Source: Lysobacterales bacterium
Lineage (GTDB): Bacteria; Pseudomonadota; Gammaproteobacteria; Xanthomonadales; SZUA-38
NCBI GenBank assembly: GCA_030065125.1
Contig: JASJDM010000001.1
Coordinates: 186,001 to 250,000 of the forward strand
DNA length: 64,000 bases
Direction: 5' to 3'
Both the position numbers and the translations under genes were made by a program. Below the pieces are notes generated by a model. That model saw nothing but the letters and a program-made list of their open reading frames with translations, was not told the DNA's origin and searched no databases. Positions 43,110-51,542 of the stretch are shown in pieces. The number at the start of each line of letters is the position of its first letter. The first letter of the stretch is position 1.

Positions 43110-43191
43110 TTCTGGGGTCAGAGTAAAGGGACAGAGTAAATGCGATTTACTCTGTCCCTTTACTCTGACCCCCGAAGTCTTGACCCCAGAA
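43110..43191. repeat. REP-like element: perfect 28-bp hairpin with an outer 11-bp inverted repeat
   Basis: The left arm 43114-43141 begins GGGGTCAGAGTAAAGGGACA; the right arm 43145-43172 is its exact complement, with loop GCG. Outside it, TTCTGGGGTCA (43110-43120) pairs with TGACCCCAGAA (43181-43191). The GGGGTCAGAGTAAA/TTTACTCTGACCCC sequence type is familiar from REP elements mobilised by REP-associated tyrosine transposases (RAYTs) in gammaproteobacteria. No RAYT gene is in the window. It lies between the stop of the 2-hydroxyacid dehydrogenase gene and the aminotransferase start. Confidence 0.8.
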
Positions 43192-43196
43192 GTCGT

Positions 43197-44162
43197 CTAC
43201 AGCACCTCGGGATTGACCGGGTTGGGCGGACGTTCACCGTTGATCACGGCCGCCGCGTTTTCGGCTGCCATCACGCACATGCGGGTTCGGGTTTTCACAG
43301 AGGCACTGGCGATGTGGGGCGCCATCACCAGGTTGTCCAGGGCCAGCAGTTCCGGTGACACGGTTGGTTCATTTTCGTACACGTCCAGGCCGGCGCCGGC
43401 GATGCGCTTCTCCGCCAGGGCCTGAGCCAGGGCCAGTTCATCCACCACCGGTCCCCGGGAGGTATTGATCAGGATGGCGGTAGGCTTCATGAGGGCCAGC
43501 TCGGGCGCACCGACGCAGTGGCGGGTTTCGTCATTCAGCGGGACGTGGATGGACACAAAGTCGGACTCGCGAAACAGGGTTTCCTTGTCGACAAATTTCA
43601 GACCGAGCTGCTCGTCGTAGTCCGCGCGGACGGCGTCGTGATAGATCACCCGCATATCGAAGCCGGTGGCCCGCCGGGCCATACAGCGACCGATCCGCCC
43701 CAGGCCGTAAATACCCAGGGTGTGGTGGTTGATATCCTGGCCGCTGAACATGTCGATTTCCCACTGCTGCCAGCGACCGTCCCGCAGGAACCGTTCGGCC
43801 TCGGTGACCCGCCGCGCCGCGGCCATCAGCAGGGTGAAGGCAAAATCGGCAGTGGTGTCGGTCAATACGCCCGGAGTGTTGGACACTACAATCCCCCGCT
43901 CGGTGGCCGCGGCCACATCGATGTTGTCGAAGCCCACCGCCACGTTGGCAATGACCTTCAACTCCGGCGCGGCGTCCATCACCTCGGCATCCATGGGGTC
44001 GGTGAGCTGACACACCACGGCCTGCTTGTCGGCCACGGCGCGCAGCATAGTGTCCCGGTCCAGGCCGGAAGACGAATCGTGATACTCCAGCTCGCCACAG
44101 CCCTGCAGCAGTTCAATGGCTTCGGGATAGACGTGGCGGGTTACCAGGATTTTTTTTGTCAT
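43197..44162 (-). CDS. D-2-hydroxyacid dehydrogenase (glyoxylate/hydroxypyruvate reductase type)
   Basis: 321 residues. NAD-binding fold: LGIYGLGRIGRCMARRA (GxGxxG), HDAVRADYDE, and INTSRGPVVDELAL; substrate domain: NVAVGFDNIDVAAAT, TPGVLTDTTADFAFTLLMA; catalytic Arg/Glu/His set: NTSRGPVVD, LDVYENEP, MAPHIASAS (catalytic His). Most like glyoxylate/2-ketogluconate reductases (GhrB type), which reduce 2-oxo acids with NAD(P)H. AGGGGA precedes the ATG. The stop codon lies next to the REP-like hairpin, and the start faces the MITE-like intergenic region. Confidence 0.92.
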   Translation of the reverse strand: MTKKILVTRHVYPEAIELLQGCGELEYHDSSSGLDRDTMLRAVADKQAVVCQLTDPMDAEVMDAAPELKVIANVAVGFDNIDVAAATERGIVVSNTPGVLTDTTADFAFTLLMAAARRVTEAERFLRDGRWQQWEIDMFSGQDINHHTLGIYGLGRIGRCMARRATGFDMRVIYHDAVRADYDEQLGLKFVDKETLFRESDFVSIHVPLNDETRHCVGAPELALMKPTAILINTSRGPVVDELALAQALAEKRIAGAGLDVYENEPTVSPELLALDNLVMAPHIASASVKTRTRMCVMAAENAAAVINGERPPNPVNPEVL

Positions 44163-44267
44163 GTGCTTTCCCCTGCAGTGGGCCCCTAGTGTACTTGTCG
44201 AGAAGATTAGCGGTATTGCGGATTTTGGCTACAGACAACATGCGCCCAAGGGGCGCACTCCGAAAAA

Positions 44268-44472
44268 CGTCATCCTGAACTCGATTCAGGATCCATCTGA
44301 AATCCCGAAGCCGCATTCGTTCATACCTGCACTCCACCATAGCAAAGCCATCGTCAGTGACCCTCTCCGCCGCCGCCATGTTCGATCGAAGCCTCCGGTC
44401 AAACCGCTGTCTTGATCAAAGGCTATTCAGACCCAAATCTCAGATGGATCCTGAATCTAGTTCAGGATGACG
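44268..44472. mobile_element. MITE-like element copy 1 with 33-bp terminal inverted repeats
   Basis: The ends are CGTCATCCTGAACTCGATTC... and, on the other strand, the same sequence with one change (32 of 33 positions match). Each end itself contains the ATCCTGAA-nnn-TTCAGGAT hairpin. The 205-bp body (CCGAAGCCGC ... GCAAAGCCATCGTCAGTGACC ... GATCAAAGGCT) has no coding potential. This is the structure of a non-autonomous miniature inverted-repeat element. Confidence 0.7.
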
Positions 44473-44479
44473 GAATGTA

Positions 44480-44700
44480 GAACTCGATTCAGGATCCACC
44501 TGAAATCCCGAAGCCGCCTTAGTTCACACCTGCACTCCACCACAGCAAAGCCATCGTCAGTGACCCCCTCCGCCGCCGCCGTGTTTCGAACGAAACCTCC
44601 GACCAAACCACTGCCTGGATCAAAGGCTTTGCAGACCCCACTCTCTGATGGATCCTGAATCGATCCCGGATCGGGGTCCGGGACATGGTTCAGGATGACG
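44480..44700. mobile_element. MITE-like element copy 2, diverged, with an altered right end
   Basis: The body repeats copy 1 at an offset of 203 bp with scattered changes (for example AGTGACCC..CTCCGCCGCCGCC shared). Its left terminal repeat is missing the first ~9 bases, and its right end carries an extra ~20 bp (GATCCCGGATCGGGGTCC) inside the GGATCC...TTCAGGATGACG sequence. It therefore looks like a tandem duplication or nested second insertion. Confidence 0.65.
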
Positions 44701-44830
44701 GCGGGGGGGGCTGACAGCTGAGGGAGGATAACGACCGGGGTGAGGCTGAACGCTTGGGGGGAGGACAACGACTGGGTCGAGTTCACGCCTAGGGGTTGCG
44801 TAAACGTCTGGGGGAAGGATGACGTCTCCA
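44700..44830. repeat. G-rich degenerate repeat tract
   Basis: AGGATAACGAC, AGGACAACGAC and AGGATGACGTC occur about 40-55 bp apart within GGGG-rich sequence, between MITE copy 2 and the MscS gene. They look like eroded copies of the MITE end (AGGATGACG) rather than a functional array. Confidence 0.35.
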
Positions 44831-44875
44831 GGCACCATCGCTAAAATTGTCGCCCCATTTAATCGACCCTGAACC

Positions 44876-46132
44876 ATGGAACAACTGTTCTCCGACATCT
44901 CCACCTGGCTGACGGACCTGCCGCCATACGCAGTGGCCATAGCCGGTCTCCTGGCCCTGCTGCTGGTGGGCCTGATTGCCGATCGCATCATCCGGCCTCG
45001 GCTGTTGGCTATGGTCAGGCGCTTAGCCAAGGGCACGCGCAGTCAGTGGGACGACATGCTGGTGGAGCACAAGGTCTTCGCCAGGGTGGCGGAAACAGTG
45101 CCGGCCGTGGTGATCTACTTCGGAGCTCCGCTGGTGCCGGAACTCGACGCCCGGGTCATGGACATCATCCGCAACGTGGCGCTGGCCTACCTGGCGCTGA
45201 TGGTGACCCTGGCTCTCGGGGCGCTGCTGAGCGCGGTCAACGCCATCTACAAGACCTACCCCATTTCGCGGGAGCGCCCCCTCACTGGATTTATCCAGGT
45301 GGCCAAGATAGCGATTTACGTGCTGGGTGGCGTGGTGGTGATTTCCGCCCTGATCGACAAGTCGCCCCTGGTGCTGCTGACCGGCTTCGGCGCCATGACC
45401 GCCATCCTGCTGCTGGTGTTCAAGGACACCATCCTGTCCCTGGTGGCCAGCGTGCAGCTGACCAGCCTCGACATGGTGCGGGTGGGTGACTGGATCGAGA
45501 TGCCCCAGTACAACGCTGACGGCGACGTCATCGACGTGGCCCTGCACACGGTCAAGGTGCAGAACTGGGACAAGACCATCACCACCGTTCCGACCCATAA
45601 GCTGATCAGCGAGTCCTTCCGCAACTGGCGCGGCATGTCCGAGTCGGGCGGGCGCCGCATCAAGCGGTCTCTTTTCCTGGACGTCAGCTCGGTCCGCTTC
45701 CTGTCGGAGGACGAGGTCGAGCGGTTCAAGGAGTTTGCCCTGCTCAAGGGTTACATCGAGGACAAGCAGCGGGAACTGGCCGAATACAACGCCCGGATTC
45801 CCGACACCGCCAACGTCAACCTGCGGCGCCTGACCAACCTGGGCACCTTTCGGGCCTACCTGTTCAACTACCTGAAGCATCACCCGGAGATACATGACAG
45901 TATGACCCTGCTGGTGCGCCAGCTGCAGCCCGGCCCCACCGGCATCCCCATCGAGGTATACGCCTTTACCCGCACCACGGCCTGGGGAGAATACGAGCGG
46001 ATCCAGGCCGATATTTTCGACCACATCCTGGCCCAGTGCAGTGAGTTCGGGCTGCGGGTCTTCCAACAGCCCAGCGGGGCAGACCTGGATGCCCTGGGAT
46101 TGATCCAGCAGGGGCCGCAGCAACAACGGTAA
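44876..46132 (+). CDS. Mechanosensitive channel, MscS family (YbdG/MscM-like)
   Basis: 418 residues. N-terminal hydrophobic helices (AVAIAGLLALLLVGLIADRI, AETVPAVVIYFGAPLVP, VALAYLALMVTLALGALLSAV, ALIDKSPLVLLTGFGAMTAI) precede the MscS pore helix ILLLVFKDTILSLVASVQLT. VGDWIEMP, DVIDVALHTVKVQNWDKTITTVPTHKLI follows, the conserved beta-domain of MscS. The large C-terminal cytoplasmic domain with an extra insertion (residues ~250-300) fits the YbdG/MscM-like subfamily. Role: opening on osmotic downshock to release solute. The first methionine is used; no strong upstream ribosome site was seen. Confidence 0.92.
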   Translation: MEQLFSDISTWLTDLPPYAVAIAGLLALLLVGLIADRIIRPRLLAMVRRLAKGTRSQWDDMLVEHKVFARVAETVPAVVIYFGAPLVPELDARVMDIIRNVALAYLALMVTLALGALLSAVNAIYKTYPISRERPLTGFIQVAKIAIYVLGGVVVISALIDKSPLVLLTGFGAMTAILLLVFKDTILSLVASVQLTSLDMVRVGDWIEMPQYNADGDVIDVALHTVKVQNWDKTITTVPTHKLISESFRNWRGMSESGGRRIKRSLFLDVSSVRFLSEDEVERFKEFALLKGYIEDKQRELAEYNARIPDTANVNLRRLTNLGTFRAYLFNYLKHHPEIHDSMTLLVRQLQPGPTGIPIEVYAFTRTTAWGEYERIQADIFDHILAQCSEFGLRVFQQPSGADLDALGLIQQGPQQQR

Positions 46133-46185
46133 ATATGTTGGCCTATACTCAGGGAGAAATTCGAGGAACCACAGAGGACTGGCTA

Positions 46186-47064
46186 ATGAACCGACGGACC
46201 ACCATCCTGGCATCGCTGCTGCTGATGCTGTCCACCTCTGTCAACGGCCAGATCTACGCCTTTCACTCCGACATCCAGGGCGTGTACTGGAATCCGTCCC
46301 TGGCCGGCTGGGGTTTTGCCTTTGACGTGCAGAAAGGCATCCTGTTCGGCGCGGTATACGGTTACGACAACCAGGGTGAACCGGTGTTTTACACCCTGAT
46401 ATCCGAAAAAGCCGACGGCAACGCCGGGCTCACTTTCCAGGGCGACGCTTTCCTGACCCGGGAAAACGGCAGCGCCACCAGTGACGTCGGCCAGTTCACG
46501 CTGCAGTTCGGCCGCACCGGCGGGCAACCCGCCCTGGCCATCAACATGGAAACACCCTCCCTGACCCTTGAGGATTTTCCGCTGATCCGGTTCGCCTATG
46601 CCGAAGTGGGCAGCCTTGGAATGCTGTCAGGGGCGGAGGTACGGACCTGGTACGGCCAGGCCGGCGACAGCCAGAATCAGAACGGCACCAGCTGGTCCAT
46701 CGGCAACACCCGCACCCAGGTAGAGGGCCGCGAGACCCTGGATGTTCTCAACGACCAGGGCGAAACAGGTTTCGCGGCGCTGGTGGAAACGCCAACCATC
46801 ACCACCTACGTGATTTTCTTTCCCATTAACGACAGCCAGGCGCTGACCTATGACTTTGACCTGGCCAACGCCAGGGGCGGCCAGGGCCTGCGCGTGGTGA
46901 TCGACAACCAGGGCACCCCGGTGGGCGATCTGGAAACCTTCGCCAGTGCCGTGGTCCAGGTCGACGAAGCCAGCAACAAGGCTGGCGTCAATCCTGTTCC
47001 CGTCGCCCGGCGCAGCGAGATCCTGACCGCCTTCGAACGCTATCTGGAGCTGAACGGGAAATAG
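46186..47064 (+). CDS. Secreted protein with GV[YF][WF]NPxxxGxG motif, unknown function
   Basis: 292 residues from ATG 46186, preceded by GAGGACTGGCTA. Signal peptide MNRRTTILASLLLMLSTSVNG, cleavage before QIYAF. The mature start GVYWNPSLAGWGFAFDVQ, then VYGYDNQGEPVFYTL, is a beta-sandwich pattern seen again in the DUF4397 protein at 61.2-62.4 kb (GVFFNPATPGQG ... VYSFDTTGTNQAWY). The rest is beta-rich and without known catalytic residues. It follows the MscS gene at 53 nt and may be co-transcribed. Possibly a periplasmic or outer-surface protein. Confidence 0.65.
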   Translation: MNRRTTILASLLLMLSTSVNGQIYAFHSDIQGVYWNPSLAGWGFAFDVQKGILFGAVYGYDNQGEPVFYTLISEKADGNAGLTFQGDAFLTRENGSATSDVGQFTLQFGRTGGQPALAINMETPSLTLEDFPLIRFAYAEVGSLGMLSGAEVRTWYGQAGDSQNQNGTSWSIGNTRTQVEGRETLDVLNDQGETGFAALVETPTITTYVIFFPINDSQALTYDFDLANARGGQGLRVVIDNQGTPVGDLETFASAVVQVDEASNKAGVNPVPVARRSEILTAFERYLELNGK

Positions 47065-47128
47065 CTTCACAGGTCCCATCTGGCACTTTTGTCACCCGCC
47101 AGCGTGCCGCCCGTGCATTAGAATGGCC

Positions 47129-47150
47129 GGGCCCTGCCCGCGCGGGGCCC
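47129..47150 (+). terminator. GGGCCC hairpin between the secreted protein and SDR genes
   Basis: GGGCCC (47129) and GGGCCC (47145) form a 6-bp stem with a 10-nt GC-rich loop, 65 bp after one stop and 29 bp before the next start. No T tract. It may be a weak terminator or part of the leader. Confidence 0.35.
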
Positions 47151-47178
47151 ATAGAAACCAGAACAAAGGAGCCCCGTG

Positions 47179-48339
47179 ATGACCACCCGACGACGATTTA
47201 TCCAGCTCACCTCCGCCAGCATGCTCGGGTTGGGACTGCACGGACTCAGCGCCGCTGACAGCCATGCCGGCAAAAGCGGCGGTTTGAACATCCTCATCCT
47301 GGGCGGCACCGGGTTCATCGGCCCCCATATGGTGAGACGGGCCCGGGAACGGGGTCACACCGTCACCCTGTTCAACCGCGGGCGCACCAATACCGACCTG
47401 TTCCCGGATGTCGAAACCCTGGTCGGGGACCGGGACAGCCAGCTGCAGGCCCTGGAGGGCCGTAAGTGGGATGCGGTCATCGACAACTCAGGCTACGTGC
47501 CCCGCCACGTGCGCGAGTCCGCTGGCCTGCTGAGCGAGGCCGCCAGACAGTACCTGTTTATTTCCTCGATTTCCGCCTACGGCAACTTCGAACAGCCAGG
47601 TATCGACGAGGACTACGTGCTGGGGACCATGGAAGACGAATCCGTGGAGCAGGTCACCGGTGCCACCTACGGCCCCATGAAAGCCCTGTGCGAAAAAGCC
47701 GCCGAGGAAGCGTTTCCGGGCCGCGCCACCATCGTGCGCCCGGGCTACATTGTTGGCCCCCGGGACAGCACCGACCGCTGGACCTATTGGCCGCTGCGCG
47801 TCGCCCGGGGCGGCACCGTGGTGGTGCCCGGGACGCCGGACGATCCGGTGCAGTTCATTGACGCCCGGGACCTGGCCGCTTTCACCATCCACGCCCTGGA
47901 AAATAACATCACCGGCCGGTTCAACGCGGTAGGCCCCGGCGAGCCCATGACCATGGGTGCCATGCTGGACGCCATGAAGGAGATCACCGAATCGGACGCC
48001 GGCTTTCAATGGGTCCCTGCCGAAACCCTGACCGAGAAAAACGCCTTCTTTCCGATCTGGGCATCACCGGAGGGCGACACGACCGGCGTGCACCTGGTCA
48101 GCAACAAGGCTGCCGTTGCAGCAGGCATGACCTTCCGACCCCTGGCCGAGACGGTGAAGGACACCCTGGCCTGGTGGGACGGGTTGGAAACGGAGAGACA
48201 ATCGGCCATGCGCTCCGGGCTGCGGGTGCTGGACGGACCGCCCGAGGGCATGCGGCCGGCGCCGGTCTCGCTGGAACAGCAGATGGAAATGGAAGCCAAG
48301 CTGGTGGAGGAACTCTGGAGTTCGCCGGCCGAAGGCTAG
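47179..48339 (+). CDS. Tat-exported NAD-dependent epimerase/reductase (extended SDR)
   Basis: 386 residues from ATG 47179, with AAAGGAG seven bases upstream. The N-terminus TTRRRFIQLTSASMLGLGL is a twin-arginine signal (RRRFIQ). The mature enzyme is an extended SDR: ILGGTGFIGPHMVRRA (TGxxGxxG), LFNRGRTN, ISSISAYG, TYGPMKALCE (YxxxK), VRPGYIVGPRD. An exported Tat-dependent SDR would have to carry its nucleotide across the membrane folded. The sequence resembles NAD-dependent epimerase/dehydratase proteins annotated with Tat signals. Substrate unknown. It is convergent with the PII-like gene. Confidence 0.85.
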   Translation: MTTRRRFIQLTSASMLGLGLHGLSAADSHAGKSGGLNILILGGTGFIGPHMVRRARERGHTVTLFNRGRTNTDLFPDVETLVGDRDSQLQALEGRKWDAVIDNSGYVPRHVRESAGLLSEAARQYLFISSISAYGNFEQPGIDEDYVLGTMEDESVEQVTGATYGPMKALCEKAAEEAFPGRATIVRPGYIVGPRDSTDRWTYWPLRVARGGTVVVPGTPDDPVQFIDARDLAAFTIHALENNITGRFNAVGPGEPMTMGAMLDAMKEITESDAGFQWVPAETLTEKNAFFPIWASPEGDTTGVHLVSNKAAVAAGMTFRPLAETVKDTLAWWDGLETERQSAMRSGLRVLDGPPEGMRPAPVSLEQQMEMEAKLVEELWSSPAEG

Positions 48340-48372
48340 CTGTGATCTGTCGAGAACAGGCCCAGCGGGCAA

Positions 48373-49563
48373 TCAGGACGCCTGGGCCGCGGTCTCGGCC
48401 CCCAGGTAGGTGTGCGCCCGGGTCACCGGCTGGGTATAAACGCAGGCGGTGGTAAGGCCCTGTTCGGCAATGTAATCCCGCACGGCCCGGGCCACGGTTT
48501 CTGCATGGCCGCGTTCCAGCACGATGTGCACAATGCCGCGCTCGGTGGTGAGCCGAACGCCCTGGCTGGTCTTTTCGCAGGCCTCTTCGATGAACTTGGC
48601 CTGGGCCACGTTGGCCCCCGGCGCGCCGGCCCGGGTGACGGTACGCATGATGTCCGGCGTGACCTTGCGTGCCGCCACGCAGCTCAGGATCACCTGGTCC
48701 TCCAGCGCCGTGCGCTGCCGGATCTTGCCGAACAGTTTGAGTCCCGCCGACTTGGCGGCGACACCCTCGATGACGCTGCGATCCCGCCAGTTGGTCCCGC
48801 CCTGGAGCTGATCGATGGCGGCGACAATCTGCTGCATGCTGGCCTGCTGCCGCACGCTGCCGTAGGTACTGGCGATGCTGATCAGGCCTTTCTCCACCGG
48901 CATTCGGAACAGGAAACCCCGGCCCGGCGTGTCAATGCGTCCGGCGGATACCATGGCCTCCACCACCGCGTCTGCGTCGGCGTTGTCCACGATCAGCAGC
49001 AGCTCTTCCTTGGTGCGTTTCTTGGTGATGCGCAGCCAGCCCAGCCGGTCCCGCAGCCCGCGGCCCTCGCAGTAATGGACGATGGGGCCATGGCCGCCGG
49101 CCTGCATGGCGGCCCGCGCCACCACGTCGCTCTGCTCCGGCTGAACGATGCAGAATATGGCGGTGAGGTTTTCCTTCAGGGTGTGGGAGGCGTCGCGACG
49201 ATCGGTCTGTTCCCGGCCACCGCTCCACAGCTGCAAATCCGAACTGTGAAAAAACTCTTCGCAGGGCACTGAAAATACGGCGCCGGCACCAGCCATATGC
49301 AGCCGGCCGCTGTCTACCACCTCCTCCATGATGTGGTCCACCTCCCAGTCCGGCACGTAGAACTGAAGAATGCTTTTCTCCGGGCTGACCAGGGGCAGGA
49401 TGGACTGATACCAGCGGTCCTTGGCCAGGGTGCCCCGGGCCTGCATCAGCAGCACGCTGGGATCGCCCTCGTTGAAAACCCGGTTGATAACGCGGCCGCT
49501 GCTGCGCCGGGGCAGCACGGCGGTGACGATGGACACCGCGTGATTTTCGATCATCTCGCTCAT
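48373..49563 (-). CDS. Three-domain PII-like protein (paired with DUF1538 membrane protein)
   Basis: 396 residues, no signal or membrane helix. Three tandem PII-type ferredoxin-like domains can be aligned. Domain 1 (~10-105): IVTAVLPRRSSGRVINRVF ... AGAGAVFSVPCEEFF. Domain 2 (~130-240): LTAIFCIVQPEQSDVVARAAMQAGG ... SAGRIDTPGRGFLFRMPVEKG, closest to classical GlnB ends. Domain 3 (~290-390): VILSCVAARKVTPDIMRTVTRAG ... GIVHIVLERGHAETVARAV. The three domains mimic a PII trimer in one chain. The start overlaps the DUF1538 gene's stop by 4 nt (ATGA), so both are translated together. Inference: a ligand-sensing soluble regulator of the membrane protein. Domain 1's ligand site differs from GlnB, so the ligand is open. 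Confidence 0.8.
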   Translation of the reverse strand: MSEMIENHAVSIVTAVLPRRSSGRVINRVFNEGDPSVLLMQARGTLAKDRWYQSILPLVSPEKSILQFYVPDWEVDHIMEEVVDSGRLHMAGAGAVFSVPCEEFFHSSDLQLWSGGREQTDRRDASHTLKENLTAIFCIVQPEQSDVVARAAMQAGGHGPIVHYCEGRGLRDRLGWLRITKKRTKEELLLIVDNADADAVVEAMVSAGRIDTPGRGFLFRMPVEKGLISIASTYGSVRQQASMQQIVAAIDQLQGGTNWRDRSVIEGVAAKSAGLKLFGKIRQRTALEDQVILSCVAARKVTPDIMRTVTRAGAPGANVAQAKFIEEACEKTSQGVRLTTERGIVHIVLERGHAETVARAVRDYIAEQGLTTACVYTQPVTRAHTYLGAETAAQAS

Positions 49564-51419
49564 GACGCGGCCTCCGCTTCCATTTCTTCCCGGGCCTGGC
49601 GCCGGGCCACCAGCCGGCCGATGAACAGCACCGTGATAATGGGCCCGACCGAGGCCAGGGCAAGGATGCCGAATCCGTCAATTACGCCGGGCACGTTGCT
49701 GCCAATGCCCAGGCCCATGGCCAGCACCAGCGGTACCGTAATGGGTCCGGTGGTCACACCGGCGCTGTCCCAGCCAAAGTTGACGAACTCCTCGGACGAG
49801 ATCCAGGTCAGGAACAGCAGCGCCAGGTAAGGCGGCACCAGCAGGTAGGCCAGGGGAATGTTGTAAGCCATCTTCAGGACGCCGGTGGCGATGCCCATGC
49901 CGACGCCGAACGCCACGGACTGCATCAGCAGCTTTTTCTTGAACGCCCCCACCGTGATCTTCTCCACGGTGTTTCCCAGGGCGTTCAGCGCGGGTTCGGC
50001 CAGGGTGGCGCCGTATCCCAGGAAGAAAGCGAACACCGCCGCGATGATCTTGCCGGTATTGCTGGATTCGAACAGCGGCTGCTCGACGCCCTGCATGCCC
50101 CAGGGCGTAATGGCGGCAAAGGTCCCCGGTACGTTGCTGCCCAGCTGGCTGCCCAGGGGCGTCAGGCCCAGGGCGATACCAATGACAAACAGGCACATTC
50201 CGCCCAGGGCGAAACCCAGGCCGATGGTGATCTCATCCAGGCTGCGGATCTTTTCACGCAGGATGAACCGCAGGGTCAGAAACAGGAACAGGCACAGGGG
50301 CACAATGGCCCGGGCCGCTTCGATGGCCGCCTGGCGGAAGGTGTCAACAATGGACTTCTGCTGATCCCACTGCTGGTCGCCCACCATGACCGGCCTTTCG
50401 TCCGGGATCTTCTGCAACACCACGGTGGGATCGGTCAGCACGATTTCACCGTCCTTCAGCACCGGGTCACCCCCCTGGAACACGATGGCGTAATCTTCGT
50501 CCGCCCGGGGGTCGGCCAGGAATTCCTGGAACTCTTCCTGGGTGATGCTGGCGGTGTTATCCCCCGCTGCATCGCCCTGGGGACCGGATTGCGCATCAGC
50601 GACCGCTGCTGATCCCTGGTAGTTGGGCTGGCCGTAGTAGTCGTCCGCGCCGTAGTGATACAGGCCCAGCAGCAGCACCGCCAGAATGGGGAACAGGGAG
50701 GCCAGGGTGACGATGCCAAAGCCGGCGTTCTTGGATTCGCCACTGCCGACGATCCGGCAGACCCCGACGCCCAGGGCCAGCACCAGGGGCACCGTCACCG
50801 GTCCCGTGGTGACCGCGCCGCAGTCCCAGGCCAGAGCCAGGATCGGATTGGTCACCGGGTCGAAGTGCATGAACAGGGTCAGGCCACTGAGAATCAACAC
50901 CCCGGGAATGATCAGCAGCTTCAGCGACCAGCCGTAGAAAAACCGCAGCACGCCCAGCGCCACGGCGCAGCCAACGCCAACCCCGACCGAGGCCACCAGC
51001 TGGCCGGAAAAATCATTCAGCAGGCTGTACAGCAGCGGCGCCTGGTCCGGCCGCACTCCGGCGCCGGCGGCCCGCAGCACGGAAATCGCAGGTTCGGCGA
51101 AGGTGGCGCCCACGCCCAGGATAAAGGCAAAGGTCAGGATGATGGGCAGCGAGGAATTGCGCGGCAGTACCGCGCCGATGATCTCACCCAGCGGCATCAG
51201 GCCCAGCCGCAGACCTTCCATGAAAAACATCAGCCCTACGGCCACCACCAGCAGGCCGATCCCGATCATGCCGGCGTAGACGATGGGCAAGCCCAGCACC
51301 AGGATCTGGAACGCGATCAGGTACACCACAATGAACCAGATGCTCTTGACCTGTTCCAGGAAATTTTCAGCGAAATAGGGAAACAGAATCCGAGCGGTAT
51401 CGGCAATGCTGAGCTTCAT
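49560..51419 (-). CDS. DUF1538 membrane protein with internal duplication (probable transporter)
   Basis: 619 residues with about 14 hydrophobic helices. Two homologous halves are plain: ATFAEPAISVLRAAG and ATLAEPALNALGNTV; DCGAVTTGPVTVPLVLALGVG and DSAGVTTGPITVPLVLAMGLG; FGIVTLASLFPILAVLLLGL and FGILALASVGPIITVLFIG. The matching VTTGPxTVPLVLA blocks in both halves look like a pseudo-symmetric transport core. Between halves lies a polar loop (YYGQPNYQGSAAVADAQSG...). The gene is first of a two-gene operon with the three-domain PII-like gene. Established knowledge: DUF1538 has no assigned function. Inference: a membrane carrier gated by its PII-like partner, like SbtA/SbtB or AmtB/GlnK pairs. 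Confidence 0.85.
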   Translation of the reverse strand: MKLSIADTARILFPYFAENFLEQVKSIWFIVVYLIAFQILVLGLPIVYAGMIGIGLLVVAVGLMFFMEGLRLGLMPLGEIIGAVLPRNSSLPIILTFAFILGVGATFAEPAISVLRAAGAGVRPDQAPLLYSLLNDFSGQLVASVGVGVGCAVALGVLRFFYGWSLKLLIIPGVLILSGLTLFMHFDPVTNPILALAWDCGAVTTGPVTVPLVLALGVGVCRIVGSGESKNAGFGIVTLASLFPILAVLLLGLYHYGADDYYGQPNYQGSAAVADAQSGPQGDAAGDNTASITQEEFQEFLADPRADEDYAIVFQGGDPVLKDGEIVLTDPTVVLQKIPDERPVMVGDQQWDQQKSIVDTFRQAAIEAARAIVPLCLFLFLTLRFILREKIRSLDEITIGLGFALGGMCLFVIGIALGLTPLGSQLGSNVPGTFAAITPWGMQGVEQPLFESSNTGKIIAAVFAFFLGYGATLAEPALNALGNTVEKITVGAFKKKLLMQSVAFGVGMGIATGVLKMAYNIPLAYLLVPPYLALLFLTWISSEEFVNFGWDSAGVTTGPITVPLVLAMGLGIGSNVPGVIDGFGILALASVGPIITVLFIGRLVARRQAREEMEAEAAS

Positions 51420-51542
51420 GCAGATTCAATCCCCCTGTTGCCTGAACGGTTGACCAAGACGACGCCCAGGTCGGCCAGACCGGTCCCCAGGCTTATGCCA
51501 CAAATCGGCGCCGGCGGCAAAAACTTTAGCGTTTTTGGGGGG

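Larger units (their letters stand above)
44163..44875. other. 713-bp intergenic region holding a repeated MITE-like element
   Basis: No coding region is convincing here. The stretch holds a short hairpin GCGCCC-AAG-GGGCGC (44242-44256), two copies of a ~205-bp element (next entries), and a G-rich tail with three spaced AGGA-nn-ACG motifs (44700-44830). It separates the divergent dehydrogenase (minus) and MscS channel (plus) genes, so promoters for both must lie in it. Confidence 0.6.

Noticed and set aside
44242-44256. GCGCCC-AAG-GGGCGC hairpin as a terminator
   Set aside because: Both flanking genes point away from this region, so neither needs termination here; it lacks a T tract.
44457-44786. 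109-codon frame within the repeats (and similar frames there)
   Set aside because: It spans MITE-like copy 2 and the G-rich tract, with sequence made of the repeat units; no ribosome site.
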